A stretch of 64,000 nucleotides of DNA from contig CATKZP010000004.1 in NCBI GenBank assembly GCA_949841355.1, positions 62,001 through 126,000 of the forward strand, in the 5' to 3' direction. This document shows positions 42,044 to 50,387 of this stretch, piece after piece (positions within the stretch are counted from its first letter, which is position 1; every line of letters starts with the position of its first letter). The DNA comes from an uncultured Oscillospiraceae bacterium. GTDB taxonomy: Bacteria > Bacillota > Clostridia > Oscillospirales > Oscillospiraceae. The notes below the pieces were generated by a model that was given only the letters and a program-made list of their open reading frames with translations, was not told the DNA's origin and ran no database searches. The position numbers were made by a program, and so were the translations under genes.

Positions 42044-42916
42044 ATGAGCGACTATATCATCATCACCGATTCGTCCTGCGACCTGCCCGACAGCATTGTG
42101 CGGGAGCTGGAGCTGGAGGTGCTCCCGCTGTCCTTCATCATGGACGGCAAGACCTATCGGAATTACCCGGACAACCGGGATATGTCCCCCAAGGACTTCT
42201 ACAACAAGGAACGGGAGGGCGTGATGGCCACCACCAACGCCGTCAACGTCGCTGACGCCGCCGAGGCCATGGAGAGCGTCCTGAAGCAGGGGAAGGACGT
42301 GCTGGTGCTGGGCTTCTCCTCCGGGCTGTCGGCCACATGCAGCTCCTTCCAGATCGCCGGGCAGGAGCTGGCCGAGCAATACCCTGACCGCAAAATATTC
42401 GTGGTGGACACCCTGTGCGCCTCCCTTGGCCAGGGAATGCTGGTCTACCAGGCCGCCAAGCTCCGCCAGCAGGGCAAAACCATGGAGGAGGTCCGGGATT
42501 GGACGGAGGCGAACAAGCTGCGCCAGTGCCACTACTTCACCGTTGACGATCTGTTTTTCCTGAAAAAGGGCGGGCGGGTGTCCGCCGCCACCGCCGTGGT
42601 GGGCACCATGCTCCAGATCAAGCCGGTGCTCCATGTGGACGACGAGGGCCATCTCATCAACGTGGCCAAGGCCCGTGGGCGCAAGGCGTCCCTCACCGCC
42701 CTGGTGGACAAGGTGGGCGAGCTGGCCGACGATCCCGCCTCCCAGACCATGTTCATCAGCAACAGCGACTGCGCCGAGGACGCTCAGTTTGTCGCTGACG
42801 AGATCAAGAAGCGCTATGGGACCCGCGAGATCATCCTCAACTCCATCGGCCCGGTGATCGGGGCCCACACCGGCCCGGGCTGCGTGGCGCTGTTCTTCAT
42901 GGGCAAGCACCGCTGA
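42044..42916 (+). CDS. DegV-family fatty-acid-binding protein
   Basis: The 290-residue protein starts SDYIIITDSSCDLPDS, with the first-domain Ser/Thr lipid head contact VMATTNAVN near 60-68 and GFSSGLSATCSSF near 90-102. The second domain holds FFLKKGGRVSAATAVVGTMLQIKPVL near 169-194. DegV proteins bind fatty acids, and several act as FakB-like subunits presenting them to a kinase (FakA); no fakA is nearby. TTGGAGG precedes the ATG. Confidence 0.93.
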   Translation: MSDYIIITDSSCDLPDSIVRELELEVLPLSFIMDGKTYRNYPDNRDMSPKDFYNKEREGVMATTNAVNVADAAEAMESVLKQGKDVLVLGFSSGLSATCSSFQIAGQELAEQYPDRKIFVVDTLCASLGQGMLVYQAAKLRQQGKTMEEVRDWTEANKLRQCHYFTVDDLFFLKKGGRVSAATAVVGTMLQIKPVLHVDDEGHLINVAKARGRKASLTALVDKVGELADDPASQTMFISNSDCAEDAQFVADEIKKRYGTREIILNSIGPVIGAHTGPGCVALFFMGKHR

Positions 42917-42938
42917 GCGTTCCGATTTCCGCAGATTG

Positions 42939-42977
42939 CCAGCCGTCTCCCGCCGGGGAGGCGGCTGGTTTCTTTTT
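42939..42977 (+). terminator. degV terminator
   Basis: CCAGCCGTCTCC / GGGAGGCGGCTGG stem followed by TTTCTTTTT. Confidence 0.85.
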
Positions 42978-43001
42978 CCGGGAATTTTTTTGCCGGCCCC
43001 C

Positions 43002-43049
43002 TTGACAAAGCCGTATATACCGTCTATACTGTGCATATCGTATATATAC
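43002..43049 (+). promoter_or_regulatory. GntR-operon promoter and operator
   Basis: TTGACA (43002-43007), 17 bases, TATACT (43025-43030). GTATA-N7-TATAC spans the -10 region and a perfect GTATATATAC lies at 43040-43049, both fitting YtrA-type GntR operators. Confidence 0.8.
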
Positions 43050-43101
43050 AAAATATCGAGGACCGCTGACGAGCGGCGCTCGAATTCCAATGAGGTGCAC
43101 C

Positions 43102-43482
43102 ATGGACATCATCATCAGCAATTCCGACCGCGTGCCGATCTATGAGCAGATCGTCCGCCAGCTGAAAGGGCTCATCCTTTCCGGCCAGCTCCCCGAGGGC
43201 GAGGCGCTGCCCTCCATGCGCCTGCTGGCCCGGGACCTGCGCATCTCCGTCATCACCACCAAGCGGGCCTATGAGGAGCTGGAACGGGAGGGCTTTATCT
43301 CCACCGTCCCCGGCAAGGGCTGCTTCGTGGCCGCTCAGAACCGGGAGACCCGGCGGGAAGCGGTGCTGTGCCAGATCGAGGAGCACTTGTCCCAGGCGGT
43401 GAGTGCCGCCAGGGCGGGGGCCGTGGACCTGGAGGAACTCACCGAAATGCTAAACACACTGTATAGCGAGGAATTATTATGA
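43102..43482 (+). CDS. GntR-family regulator, YtrA type
   Basis: The 126-residue regulator has the GntR winged helix (about 10-70; LPSMRLLARDLRISVITTKR, FISTVPGKGCFV) and only a short C-terminal dimerisation helix pair, the YtrA subfamily layout that controls ABC transporter genes. ATG 43102 is used because TGAGGTG precedes it; ATG 43090 is the alternative. Its stop overlaps the ATPase start (ATGA), and promoter operators suggest autorepression. Confidence 0.93.
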   Translation: MDIIISNSDRVPIYEQIVRQLKGLILSGQLPEGEALPSMRLLARDLRISVITTKRAYEELEREGFISTVPGKGCFVAAQNRETRREAVLCQIEEHLSQAVSAARAGAVDLEELTEMLNTLYSEELL

Positions 43483-44327
43483 CAAATTGTATTGAACTCA
43501 AGGGTCTTGTCAAGCAGTACAAGACCTTCACCCTGGGGCCTGTGGACCTGAAGGTTCCCGGCGGGTCCATCATGGGCCTCATCGGAGAAAACGGAGCGGG
43601 CAAGACCACCCTCATCAAGTCCATGCTGGGCATCACCCGGCCCACCGCCGGAGCGGTGTCCCTGCTGGGCACGGCCCCCGACCGGGCCAAGGCGGACATC
43701 GGCATTGTGCTGGACGACTGCTTCTTCTCCGAGTACCTGCGCGTCAGAGACGTGGAAAGCGTCCTGAGCCGGGTGTTCAAAACCTGGGACAAGGGGCTGT
43801 ACCGGGACTACCTGGACAAGTTCGGGCTGGCCGGGAGCAAAAACATCCGGGAGCTGTCCCGGGGGATGCGCATGAAGCTGTCCCTGGCGGCGGCGCTGGC
43901 CCACCGCCCCAAGCTGCTGCTGCTGGACGAGGCCACGGCGGGGCTGGACCCGGTGGTGCGGGACGAGATTCTGGACGAATTTCTGGCCTTCGTCTCCGAC
44001 GACGACCACGCCATCCTCATCTCCAGCCACATCACCTCCGACCTGGAAAAGGTGGCGGACTACATCGCCTACCTCCACCAGGGCAGGCTGCTGCTGTGCG
44101 ACGAGAAGGACCGGCTGCTGGAGAGCTATGGGCGGCTGGTCTGCACCCGGGAGGACCTGGAGCTGGTAGACCGGGGCTATATCGTGGCCGTTCGGAGGAG
44201 CCAGTATTCCACCGAGGCGCTCATACGGCGCAAGGGCGATTTCCGCCGCGCCTATCCCCGGCTGACGGTGGAGCCGGTGACGCTGGACGAGCTGATGGTT
44301 TTTATCGTAAAGGGGGAACAGGCATGA
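43479..44327 (+). CDS. ABC transporter ATP-binding protein
   Basis: The 282-residue ATPase has Walker A GENGAGKTT near 35-43, signature LSRGMRMKLS near 126-135 (LSRGM instead of LSGGQ, common in this class) and Walker B LLLLDEATAGLD near 146-157. A C-terminal extension of about 70 residues follows the NBD. It pairs with the ABC-2 permease overlapping its stop. The layout GntR-ATPase-permease resembles peptide-antibiotic stress (YtrABC-like) systems. Confidence 0.93.
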   Translation: MTNCIELKGLVKQYKTFTLGPVDLKVPGGSIMGLIGENGAGKTTLIKSMLGITRPTAGAVSLLGTAPDRAKADIGIVLDDCFFSEYLRVRDVESVLSRVFKTWDKGLYRDYLDKFGLAGSKNIRELSRGMRMKLSLAAALAHRPKLLLLDEATAGLDPVVRDEILDEFLAFVSDDDHAILISSHITSDLEKVADYIAYLHQGRLLLCDEKDRLLESYGRLVCTREDLELVDRGYIVAVRRSQYSTEALIRRKGDFRRAYPRLTVEPVTLDELMVFIVKGEQA

Positions 44328-44983
44328 CCGGGCTGATTTTGAAGGATTTTCTCATTCTGCGCAAGACCCTGCGCAGCTATCTGCTGATGCTCGCCATCTA
44401 TGTGGCGGTGGCTTTCTTGGGATACTGGTCGGCCTCCTTCGTAGGCGGCTTCATGATGGTGATGGTGTCCATGCTGCCCATGAACGTATTTGCCTATGAC
44501 AAGCAGGCCAAATGGGACGTGTACGGTCTCTCCCTGCCGGTGGGCCGCACCAAAACGGTGGCGGCACGGTATCTGGCGGTGCTGATTATGTTCGCGGCCT
44601 CCGCAGTCCTTACCACCGTGGTGAGCGTGGCGCTGAACATTGCGGGCCGCATGGAGGAGAGCTTAGGGGAGTACCTGCTCGCCTGCACCGTCTGCGCCGT
44701 GCTCGCCATGCTGGTCAACGCCATGCTGCTGCCCTTCCTTTACAAATTCGGCCCGGAGCGGGCCCGGATGATGTTCTTTGGCGTCATGGGCGTCATTGTC
44801 CTGCTGATTGTGGCGTTTCTGCTCCCCCTGGGCGGGCTGGAGTGGATCAAGTCCCTGGAGATTGCCGAGCCCACCTTTGCGCAGGCCGCCGTCATTCCCG
44901 CCATAGCGGCGCTGGCAGGGGCGGCCCTGCTGGCATTATCCTTCCTGCTGTCCCGGCACTTTTACGGGACCAAAGACCTGTAA
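44324..44983 (+). CDS. ABC-2 type permease
   Basis: The 219-residue protein has about six membrane helices and starts with the N-terminal elbow MTGLILKDFLILRK found in ABC-2 permeases of this type (ABC2_membrane_5). The conserved soluble loop FAYDKQAKWDVYGLSLPVGR lies near 56-75. ATG 44324 overlaps the ATPase stop by four bases. Substrate unknown. Confidence 0.88.
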   Translation: MTGLILKDFLILRKTLRSYLLMLAIYVAVAFLGYWSASFVGGFMMVMVSMLPMNVFAYDKQAKWDVYGLSLPVGRTKTVAARYLAVLIMFAASAVLTTVVSVALNIAGRMEESLGEYLLACTVCAVLAMLVNAMLLPFLYKFGPERARMMFFGVMGVIVLLIVAFLLPLGGLEWIKSLEIAEPTFAQAAVIPAIAALAGAALLALSFLLSRHFYGTKDL

Positions 44984-45064
44984 CGCAAGCGCCCCCGCCG
45001 GACAGGTGGGTACTGATAAGGAAGCACCAAACCCACCCACAGCCGAACCCTAAAAAACGAAAAG

Positions 45065-45093
45065 ACAGGAGGCCACCCGGCCCCCTGTTTTTT
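45065..45093 (+). terminator. terminator after the ABC-2 permease
   Basis: ACAGGAGGCC / GGCCCCCTGT stem followed by a run of T. Confidence 0.8.
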
Positions 45094-45337
45094 CATGCTC
45101 TCCAGCGGCCCACCCTGGCCCCGTCCTCAAAATCTCATGCCCCGCAGGGCATACGAGCGACGCAATCCCCACGGGGCCGGCGTCCCAGGTCTTGCCGCCC
45201 CATCGGCGGGGGATTGCATGGAGCGGAACCAACCTTTGACCCCGCCTTATGCCAGGGAAGCGGCAACCGCCCAGGCCCCACCCGTGGCGGGATATCTGTT
45301 TTATTCATTTGCACAACCCAATATTTACAACCAACAC
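45094..45337. other. intergenic transition into low-GC accessory DNA
   Basis: No gene is evident. Short inverted repeats are present: ATGCCC-CGCA-GGGCAT near 45138, and GCAATCCCC (45162-45170) with GGGGATTGC (45209-45217). Base composition changes from GC-rich to AT-richer near 45290, so a left insertion junction may lie here, but no attachment repeat was found. Confidence 0.4.
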
Positions 45338-45574
45338 TCAAAAAGATTGGCCGTCTATTTTGGGCTGTGGGCCTTTCCCATCATCAATAAACTCTATAAT
45401 GTCGGAAACCCCGCATTTCAAAATTTTACAAAGCTGGTCAATCGTATTGGTGGATACGCTGTTTCCCTTCCGAATGCTGTAATATGTCGCTCTGCTAAAC
45501 CCCAACTTTTCAAGCCTATATGACGAAATTCCCCGTTCTTTCATGGTCTTTTTCAGCGGTTCATAGCTAATCAT
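45338..45574 (-). CDS. XRE-family DNA-binding protein
   Basis: The 78-residue protein is a single helix-turn-helix domain: MKERGISSYRLEKLGFSRATYYSIRKGNSVSTNTIDQLCKIL, close to the small Cro/CI-like regulators carried by mobile elements of Firmicutes. An inverted repeat GTCCGT...ACGGAC lies upstream. It is divergent from the zinc-ribbon membrane protein at 45725, which it may regulate together with itself. Confidence 0.85.
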   Translation of the reverse strand: MISYEPLKKTMKERGISSYRLEKLGFSRATYYSIRKGNSVSTNTIDQLCKILKCGVSDIIEFIDDGKGPQPKIDGQSF

Positions 45575-45589
45575 TGTTTATACCCTCTT

Positions 45590-45654
45590 GTCCGTTTTCT
45601 TTTAGTTTACGGACTGAAATTAGGGTTGACTATGTATGAATATCCGAGTATACT
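45590..45654 (+). promoter_or_regulatory. divergent control region of the XRE and 45725 genes
   Basis: Inverted repeat GTCCGT (45590-45595) / ACGGAC (45609-45614) lies between the genes. Plus-strand promoter TTGACT (45626-45631), 17 bases, TATACT (45649-45654) serves the 45725 gene. Confidence 0.7.
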
Positions 45655-45724
45655 TCTGTGTATCGGCATAAAATGTCGAAGAAGAAATTATACCTAACTT
45701 TGAAAAGAGAAAGGGGAAACCACA

Positions 45725-46714
45725 ATGCCTTACTGTCCACATTGCGGCACAAAATTAGAGGACGGCCAGACCTGTACCTGTGAGCTGGCGCAAGCCGCCG
45801 CCAAACAGCCGCCCCAAGCCGAACAGGCCCCGCCCCAGCAAGCTACAGCCTCAACAGCGCCCGCCGCAGAAAACCCGGTGTCCATCGTGTTCAAAAAGTT
45901 CAAGCGGTACATAACCTCTTACATTTCTAACCCAACACAGGCTGTCCGCTCCGTCATGGCCGAGGAATATGATTTCACGCTCCCCATTGTTTTATTTGTT
46001 GTTCGCCTGTTGGTGATGGGCCTTGCGATTTATGGCCTTTTGAACAAAATATGCAAGGTTATGTTTTCCTATATCACGACATCGTTTCTGCGTTATGGAA
46101 ATTCGACGGCCCTTTTGACCGCAAGCCTCACCGCGTCTCTGCCCAAATGCCTAATTTTCGGCGCGTTGATTGCCATAATCGGTATGCTCCTGTTTCTCGC
46201 AATGCTGTATGCCCTCGTGAAAATTCAGCAAGGCGAGGCAAGTTTTTCAGAAATATTCAAGGCCAGCGCCGCCAACGGGGTGCCCACCAGCGCACTGCTA
46301 CTGCTGTCGTTCCTGTTCTCCTTCATCTCCCCCACCCCCGCTATGGTGTTGATTGGCCTGGCTATGCTGTGCTGGATCATCAGCGGCGTCCGCACCACCC
46401 AAATCGTGTCACCCAACAACAGCACAGGCACATTTGCGCTGTTATACTTTGTAGGCGTGGCGCTGGTCATTGTTGTGGGCTACTTAATCATCCCGGCCTT
46501 GTTCAGGCAGGCTGTGGGAGGTATCACCGCCAGCTACATGGGGCAATCCATCGCATTGCAGGACATTTTTAATAAGATGTCCGAAAGCTTCAAGAGCGAG
46601 TTTGCCGAGGAGGGCATCCGTAGTATGGGTGACTTCTTCAATATGGCAATGAAGCAATTTTTTGAGGAATTTTCCTCGGAACTCTGGAGCGAGATCGTTT
46701 CCATAGTTAAATAG
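45725..46714 (+). CDS. zinc-ribbon-tagged membrane protein of unknown function
   Basis: The 329-residue protein begins with a short zinc ribbon (MPYCPHCGTKLEDGQTCTC), a Gln/Ala/Pro-rich linker (about 21-50), then about five or six membrane helices (about 85-265). The C-terminal tail of about 50 residues is amphipathic and acidic (FKSEFAEEGIRSMGDF). Zinc-ribbon plus polytopic layouts are common in uncharacterised Firmicutes membrane proteins (YIP1/DUF-like). AAGGGGAAA precedes the ATG. It lies in the lower-GC accessory block. Confidence 0.7.
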   Translation: MPYCPHCGTKLEDGQTCTCELAQAAAKQPPQAEQAPPQQATASTAPAAENPVSIVFKKFKRYITSYISNPTQAVRSVMAEEYDFTLPIVLFVVRLLVMGLAIYGLLNKICKVMFSYITTSFLRYGNSTALLTASLTASLPKCLIFGALIAIIGMLLFLAMLYALVKIQQGEASFSEIFKASAANGVPTSALLLLSFLFSFISPTPAMVLIGLAMLCWIISGVRTTQIVSPNNSTGTFALLYFVGVALVIVVGYLIIPALFRQAVGGITASYMGQSIALQDIFNKMSESFKSEFAEEGIRSMGDFFNMAMKQFFEEFSSELWSEIVSIVK

Positions 46715-46772
46715 CATAATCCTATAACCAACGCAGAAAATACCAGCTGCTTGTGACGGGAGAGATAGCTCA

Positions 46773-48365
46773 ATGAAAAAATACGAGCGATGCAAATGGG
46801 TATTGTGCCTGTGTTTGTCCTTGCTCCTGGTTGTGTCCCTTGCGGCCTGTAAGGAAACAGACGAGCAGAGCAGCGCCCAGCCCACCCCCAGCACTCAACC
46901 CACCCCAACACCGACCCCGCCGATTCCCTTTACCGATGTGGCCCAGGATTCCCCCTATTATGACGCGGTAGTGTGGGCCTATGAGAACGGGATCGCCTCC
47001 GATGGGGAAACGTTTGGCCCCGCCGATGCCTGTACCCGTGGGCAGGTCATGACGTTCCTTTGGCGGGCGAAAGGTTCCCCGGAACCCCAGGTAACGGAAA
47101 GCCCGTTCAGTGACGTTTCATCCGATGATTGGTTCTACAAGCCCGCCCTGTGGGCCAGTGAAAACGGCATTGCCACCGGGACAGCGTTCAACCCCGGCAA
47201 CCCCTGCACCAACGCCGAGGCGCTTACCTTCCTTTGGAGAGCCGAGGGCAAGCCCGCCGCCTCTATGTATAACAGCGCCGTGGCCCTGGCCGCTTCCGGC
47301 CAATACTACGCAAGGCCCGCCGCCTGGGCCGAGACAAACGGCCTGTTTGCCGGGACGGATTTTGACCCTGCCGCCCCCTGCTCCCGCGCTGGCCTCATGG
47401 CATACCTGCATTGGGCTACAGAAGAATGGACATTCGCCGAGGAAGATAAAGCGGTGCAAGCGGAGTATGAGCAGATTATCAATGACGCGCGGTTGTATGA
47501 AGTCCACGGCTCCGGCCTGTGCTATGCCGACTATGTGGACGTGGACAGCGATGGTAAGGTGGAGCTGCTGACGGTAGGTATTAGCGGAGATACTGTTACC
47601 GCGGCAGTATACGCAAATATCGGCGGCCATGCCGAGAAATCCTGTGAGAAAGCCTTTGGAACCTATGGCGGAGATAATTTTTCCTTGTATCGGTTAGACA
47701 GCCAGTTGTATTTGTGCCAAAATGTTTTTAGCGGCAATGCGGGCGAGACATACGATTTTTGTCGGATTGAAAAAGGTGCGATTACTTTTTGCGAACAGGC
47801 TTCTATTTTCTATCGTTGGGAAACGCCGGAAGCGGACACCGCAATTCTTGAGAAATACAAAGAAGAAAAGGGGCTTTTCCGCATTGACTATAGTGAGGTT
47901 TCCGTTTTGGATCGCGGTCTTTTGCCCACTGTGGAGGAATATGAAGCGGCTCTTGCTCAACGGTGGGCAAACCATTGGGCGGATATTGACCCGGCATATG
48001 CGGCGGTGCTGAAAGGTGATTTTTCCGCCTTTGCGGGACGCTATGCGGATATAAGCGGTTTGACTGGTGATATTGCTTTGGGCATAGATGGTGCTGTGAC
48101 AGGCGATTATATAACAAATCAAAAGCCAGTTTCTGTGACTGTGTGTGAGGACGGCACAATTTACTGTACTGTCAAGTGGTATGAGGAGGAAATGCCTGAC
48201 GGTGGTATTAGGCGCGCCTCAGAACGCTATATTATATATCCTGTTGGCATAGCTGATGATGGTGACCCAAATACAGGCTATCAGGGCGACCCTTCCAAGG
48301 TTCGTATTGAATACTGGTGGCCCTCCCATGGTGTGGATATGGCGATATATTCCAGGATTTCATAA
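46773..48365 (+). CDS. SLH-domain lipoprotein
   Basis: The 530-residue protein has a lipoprotein signal peptide with lipobox LAAC (Cys near 27), a Thr/Pro-rich linker (about 30-48), three SLH repeats (about 50-215; YYDAVVWAYENGIASDG, WASENGIATGTAF, WAETNGLFAGTDF) and a C-terminal region of about 310 residues with a YVDVDSDGKVELLTV calcium-like loop and mostly beta character. The C-terminal function is unknown. The 3' half is clearly lower in GC than the SLH-encoding part, which suggests a mosaic origin. Confidence 0.85.
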   Translation: MKKYERCKWVLCLCLSLLLVVSLAACKETDEQSSAQPTPSTQPTPTPTPPIPFTDVAQDSPYYDAVVWAYENGIASDGETFGPADACTRGQVMTFLWRAKGSPEPQVTESPFSDVSSDDWFYKPALWASENGIATGTAFNPGNPCTNAEALTFLWRAEGKPAASMYNSAVALAASGQYYARPAAWAETNGLFAGTDFDPAAPCSRAGLMAYLHWATEEWTFAEEDKAVQAEYEQIINDARLYEVHGSGLCYADYVDVDSDGKVELLTVGISGDTVTAAVYANIGGHAEKSCEKAFGTYGGDNFSLYRLDSQLYLCQNVFSGNAGETYDFCRIEKGAITFCEQASIFYRWETPEADTAILEKYKEEKGLFRIDYSEVSVLDRGLLPTVEEYEAALAQRWANHWADIDPAYAAVLKGDFSAFAGRYADISGLTGDIALGIDGAVTGDYITNQKPVSVTVCEDGTIYCTVKWYEEEMPDGGIRRASERYIIYPVGIADDGDPNTGYQGDPSKVRIEYWWPSHGVDMAIYSRIS

Positions 48366-48403
48366 CCCGGCCATCAGGCCAACAACTACAAAAAGAAACA
48401 GGG

Positions 48404-48440
48404 GGAGCGTCAGCTTGCGGGCTGGCGCTCCTTCTTTTTT
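48404..48440 (+). terminator. terminator of the SLH lipoprotein gene
   Basis: GGAGCGTCAGC, 6-nt loop, GCTGGCGCTCC, then TTCTTTTTT. Nearly identical to the minus-strand terminator at 55398-55436. Confidence 0.88.
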
Positions 48441-48454
48441 ATGGACATATGTAA

Positions 48455-49120
48455 TCACTGGGATTCATCAACAACATATTTATTATTTTCGTCAACTTTT
48501 TCAAACTTATCTTGTATCCGCTTCATTATCACCGGGTTGTTTTTTAACATATTGCAAAAGCTATCGCACAACGGTATATGAATTTTGTAATACGCACCGT
48601 CTATTGTTTCAAATTCGTGGTTTTCCATACCTTCCCAAAAATACTTAGCCGCCCTATACATTTGCATTTCCTGAAAAGATTCCTCTTCTTCTTTCAATGA
48701 TTCCGGGTCGGCCCGCAACGCAAACGTCATTCGCAATGACAGGTGATTCCTAAAATTTTCAAAGCTAAAATTAGTTTCTCTCTTCAAACGCAAATACGCT
48801 TCTTTTACTTTCCGTGCGTCCGATCTTAATAAAGGATTTTCGCCATTAACGCAATTTTCTAAGGCTTCTTTTACAGCATCCAAAAAGTTCTTGCGCTTTT
48901 TGGGATTTTTCAAAAAGGATGGTTTCCATCCAGTACGCAAAATGCGGTCAAGACTTTCCGGGTTAGTGTACGATTTCCCCGTTCCTAAAAATGCGTCTCT
49001 AAAATCTTCAAAATCTAAGTCTAACCAGAAACATATTTTCCGCAAGCTATGGTAGATTTGACGACACTGTGCTGTGTAGTCAGAATCAACTGATTTTGTG
49101 TCGTTTTCTTCTATACACAT
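48455..49120 (-). CDS. AT-rich hypothetical protein, possible cargo
   Basis: The 221-residue protein is strongly charged (many Lys, Glu, Asp, Phe), predicted helical and soluble, with no signal peptide or recognised motif. Its codon use is AT-rich, unlike all chromosomal neighbours, which marks it as recently acquired. It is transcribed opposite to the replicon genes that begin at 49312, the usual position of accessory or immunity genes on such elements. Function unknown. Confidence 0.6.
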   Translation of the reverse strand: MCIEENDTKSVDSDYTAQCRQIYHSLRKICFWLDLDFEDFRDAFLGTGKSYTNPESLDRILRTGWKPSFLKNPKKRKNFLDAVKEALENCVNGENPLLRSDARKVKEAYLRLKRETNFSFENFRNHLSLRMTFALRADPESLKEEEESFQEMQMYRAAKYFWEGMENHEFETIDGAYYKIHIPLCDSFCNMLKNNPVIMKRIQDKFEKVDENNKYVVDESQ

Positions 49121-49180
49121 TTTCGTAATTCACCCTTTTCTCATTTGTCAAGGAAGTATATTTTATCGCGTGCATCAGCC

Positions 49181-49243
49181 GACAAAACTCAGAAAAAAGT
49201 TTTTGAGTTTTGTCTCGAAATGGGGCCAGTGTTTCGCTATAAT
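49181..49243 (+). promoter_or_regulatory. inverted repeat and -10 upstream of the replicon operon
   Basis: GACAAAACTCA / TGAGTTTTGTC (49181-49214) is a perfect 11-bp stem with A-T rich interior, followed by TATAAT (49238-49243). The -35 is poor, so a regulator bound at the repeat may be needed. It could also be a single-strand origin or transfer origin. Confidence 0.55.
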
Positions 49244-49311
49244 ATGCACAACAAGTGATTTCTTGTCCGCGGCGAGTGTGGCCACGCCTGCCGCAGAAAG
49301 GAGGAAAATAA

Positions 49312-49563
49312 ATGCGAGTGAAAGTAATTGGCAAAACCCGCCGCACAGGGGTGTCCAAACGGACGGGCCAGAATTATGACTTCGTTGAGATTCACTATGT
49401 GGCTCCGGCCCGTGGGGTAATCGGCGAAGCGGCGTTGACTACAACGATTGACCCTGGCCTGTTTCCATTTGACAACCTCGCACCGGGTATTTATAACTTC
49501 GAGTTCGACAATCGGGGTTCCCTGGTGGCGCTGGCACCCATTCAGCAAACCGCTGGAAAATAA
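49312..49563 (+). CDS. small element-encoded protein, unknown
   Basis: The 83-residue protein is predicted to be all beta (KVIGKTRRTGVSKRTGQNYD, FDNLAPGIYNFEFDNRGSLV) and resembles in size and position the small proteins upstream of FtsK-like genes in Firmicutes conjugative elements. A strong AAAGGAGG precedes the ATG. The basic N-terminal half could bind nucleic acid, but no family is recognised. First gene of the replicon operon. Confidence 0.65.
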   Translation: MRVKVIGKTRRTGVSKRTGQNYDFVEIHYVAPARGVIGEAALTTTIDPGLFPFDNLAPGIYNFEFDNRGSLVALAPIQQTAGK

Positions 49564-49634
49564 TTATCATTCGGGCGGCCCTACGGCTCCCAAAACGGGG
49601 CCGCCCCCATTTACTCTATTAAGGAGGTCAATTT

Positions 49635-50387
49635 ATGAGTATTCGTGATGAAATCCGCGAACGATTTAATAACATCCGTGAGTGCATCGCCCAGGGCATC
49701 CATGACGGCGATTGGTCTGCCGTGGGCTGGAATGTAGCCCTTATCCTCGCAATCGTGATGGTTGCCGTTGCCCTTGGCGTGGGAGCTCTGGCCCTGGTGT
49801 GGAAAATCCTCGGTACTCTGCTTGGCAAGGTGTTCGCCGTGCCTCTGTTCTTGCTGATTTTTGGACTGGCGGTGACGGAGCAGAGGAAGCCCAGGACAGG
49901 CGGTAGGGAGACAGACCCGGAACAAGTGTACGGATATGTGTTAAATGCTCTTTTCCTCGTGTTTCGGGCCGTGTCGGAGTATTCTACTAATATTGTCATG
50001 CCCTCCAGGCCCAGTGCCATAGAACTGACTGACGAGCCATACACCATTGAAGATGGATACGTTGCGTACAATTTTCTGGCTAAGACTTGCGGCCCGATTG
50101 ACACCGCCCAGCTCAAGAGGGATATGACGCGTACCATACGGCAGATGCACCAGGCGCATGAGTTGAATGGTATTCCGCGTGACCTTGTTCAAATCAACGG
50201 CGCGTGGTATTGCCCGCTTCAAATCTTGGGTAACCCCCAGGACTTTGGGGAGTATGTTCAAGTCTCTGTAGTCTTTGCGACAGAAAAGACTATAGAACTG
50301 ACCCACGCCCGTAAGCTTCTGTACCTCGATGATATAGGCCACGCCCGTAAGCGGAAGGGAAAGAACCTCACTGATGATGAACTGTGA
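49635..50387 (+). CDS. two-helix membrane protein, probable partner of the FtsK-like ATPase
   Basis: The 250-residue protein has an amphipathic N-terminus, two adjacent membrane helices (about 34-55 and 57-78) and a cytoplasmic domain of about 170 residues with a mixed alpha/beta region (GPIDTAQLKRDMTRTIRQMH). It overlaps the FtsK-like gene by 14 bases. In FtsK and TcpA, membrane helices and motor are on one chain; here they may be split over two genes. No direct family recognised. TAAGGAGG precedes the ATG. Confidence 0.65.
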   Translation: MSIRDEIRERFNNIRECIAQGIHDGDWSAVGWNVALILAIVMVAVALGVGALALVWKILGTLLGKVFAVPLFLLIFGLAVTEQRKPRTGGRETDPEQVYGYVLNALFLVFRAVSEYSTNIVMPSRPSAIELTDEPYTIEDGYVAYNFLAKTCGPIDTAQLKRDMTRTIRQMHQAHELNGIPRDLVQINGAWYCPLQILGNPQDFGEYVQVSVVFATEKTIELTHARKLLYLDDIGHARKRKGKNLTDDEL

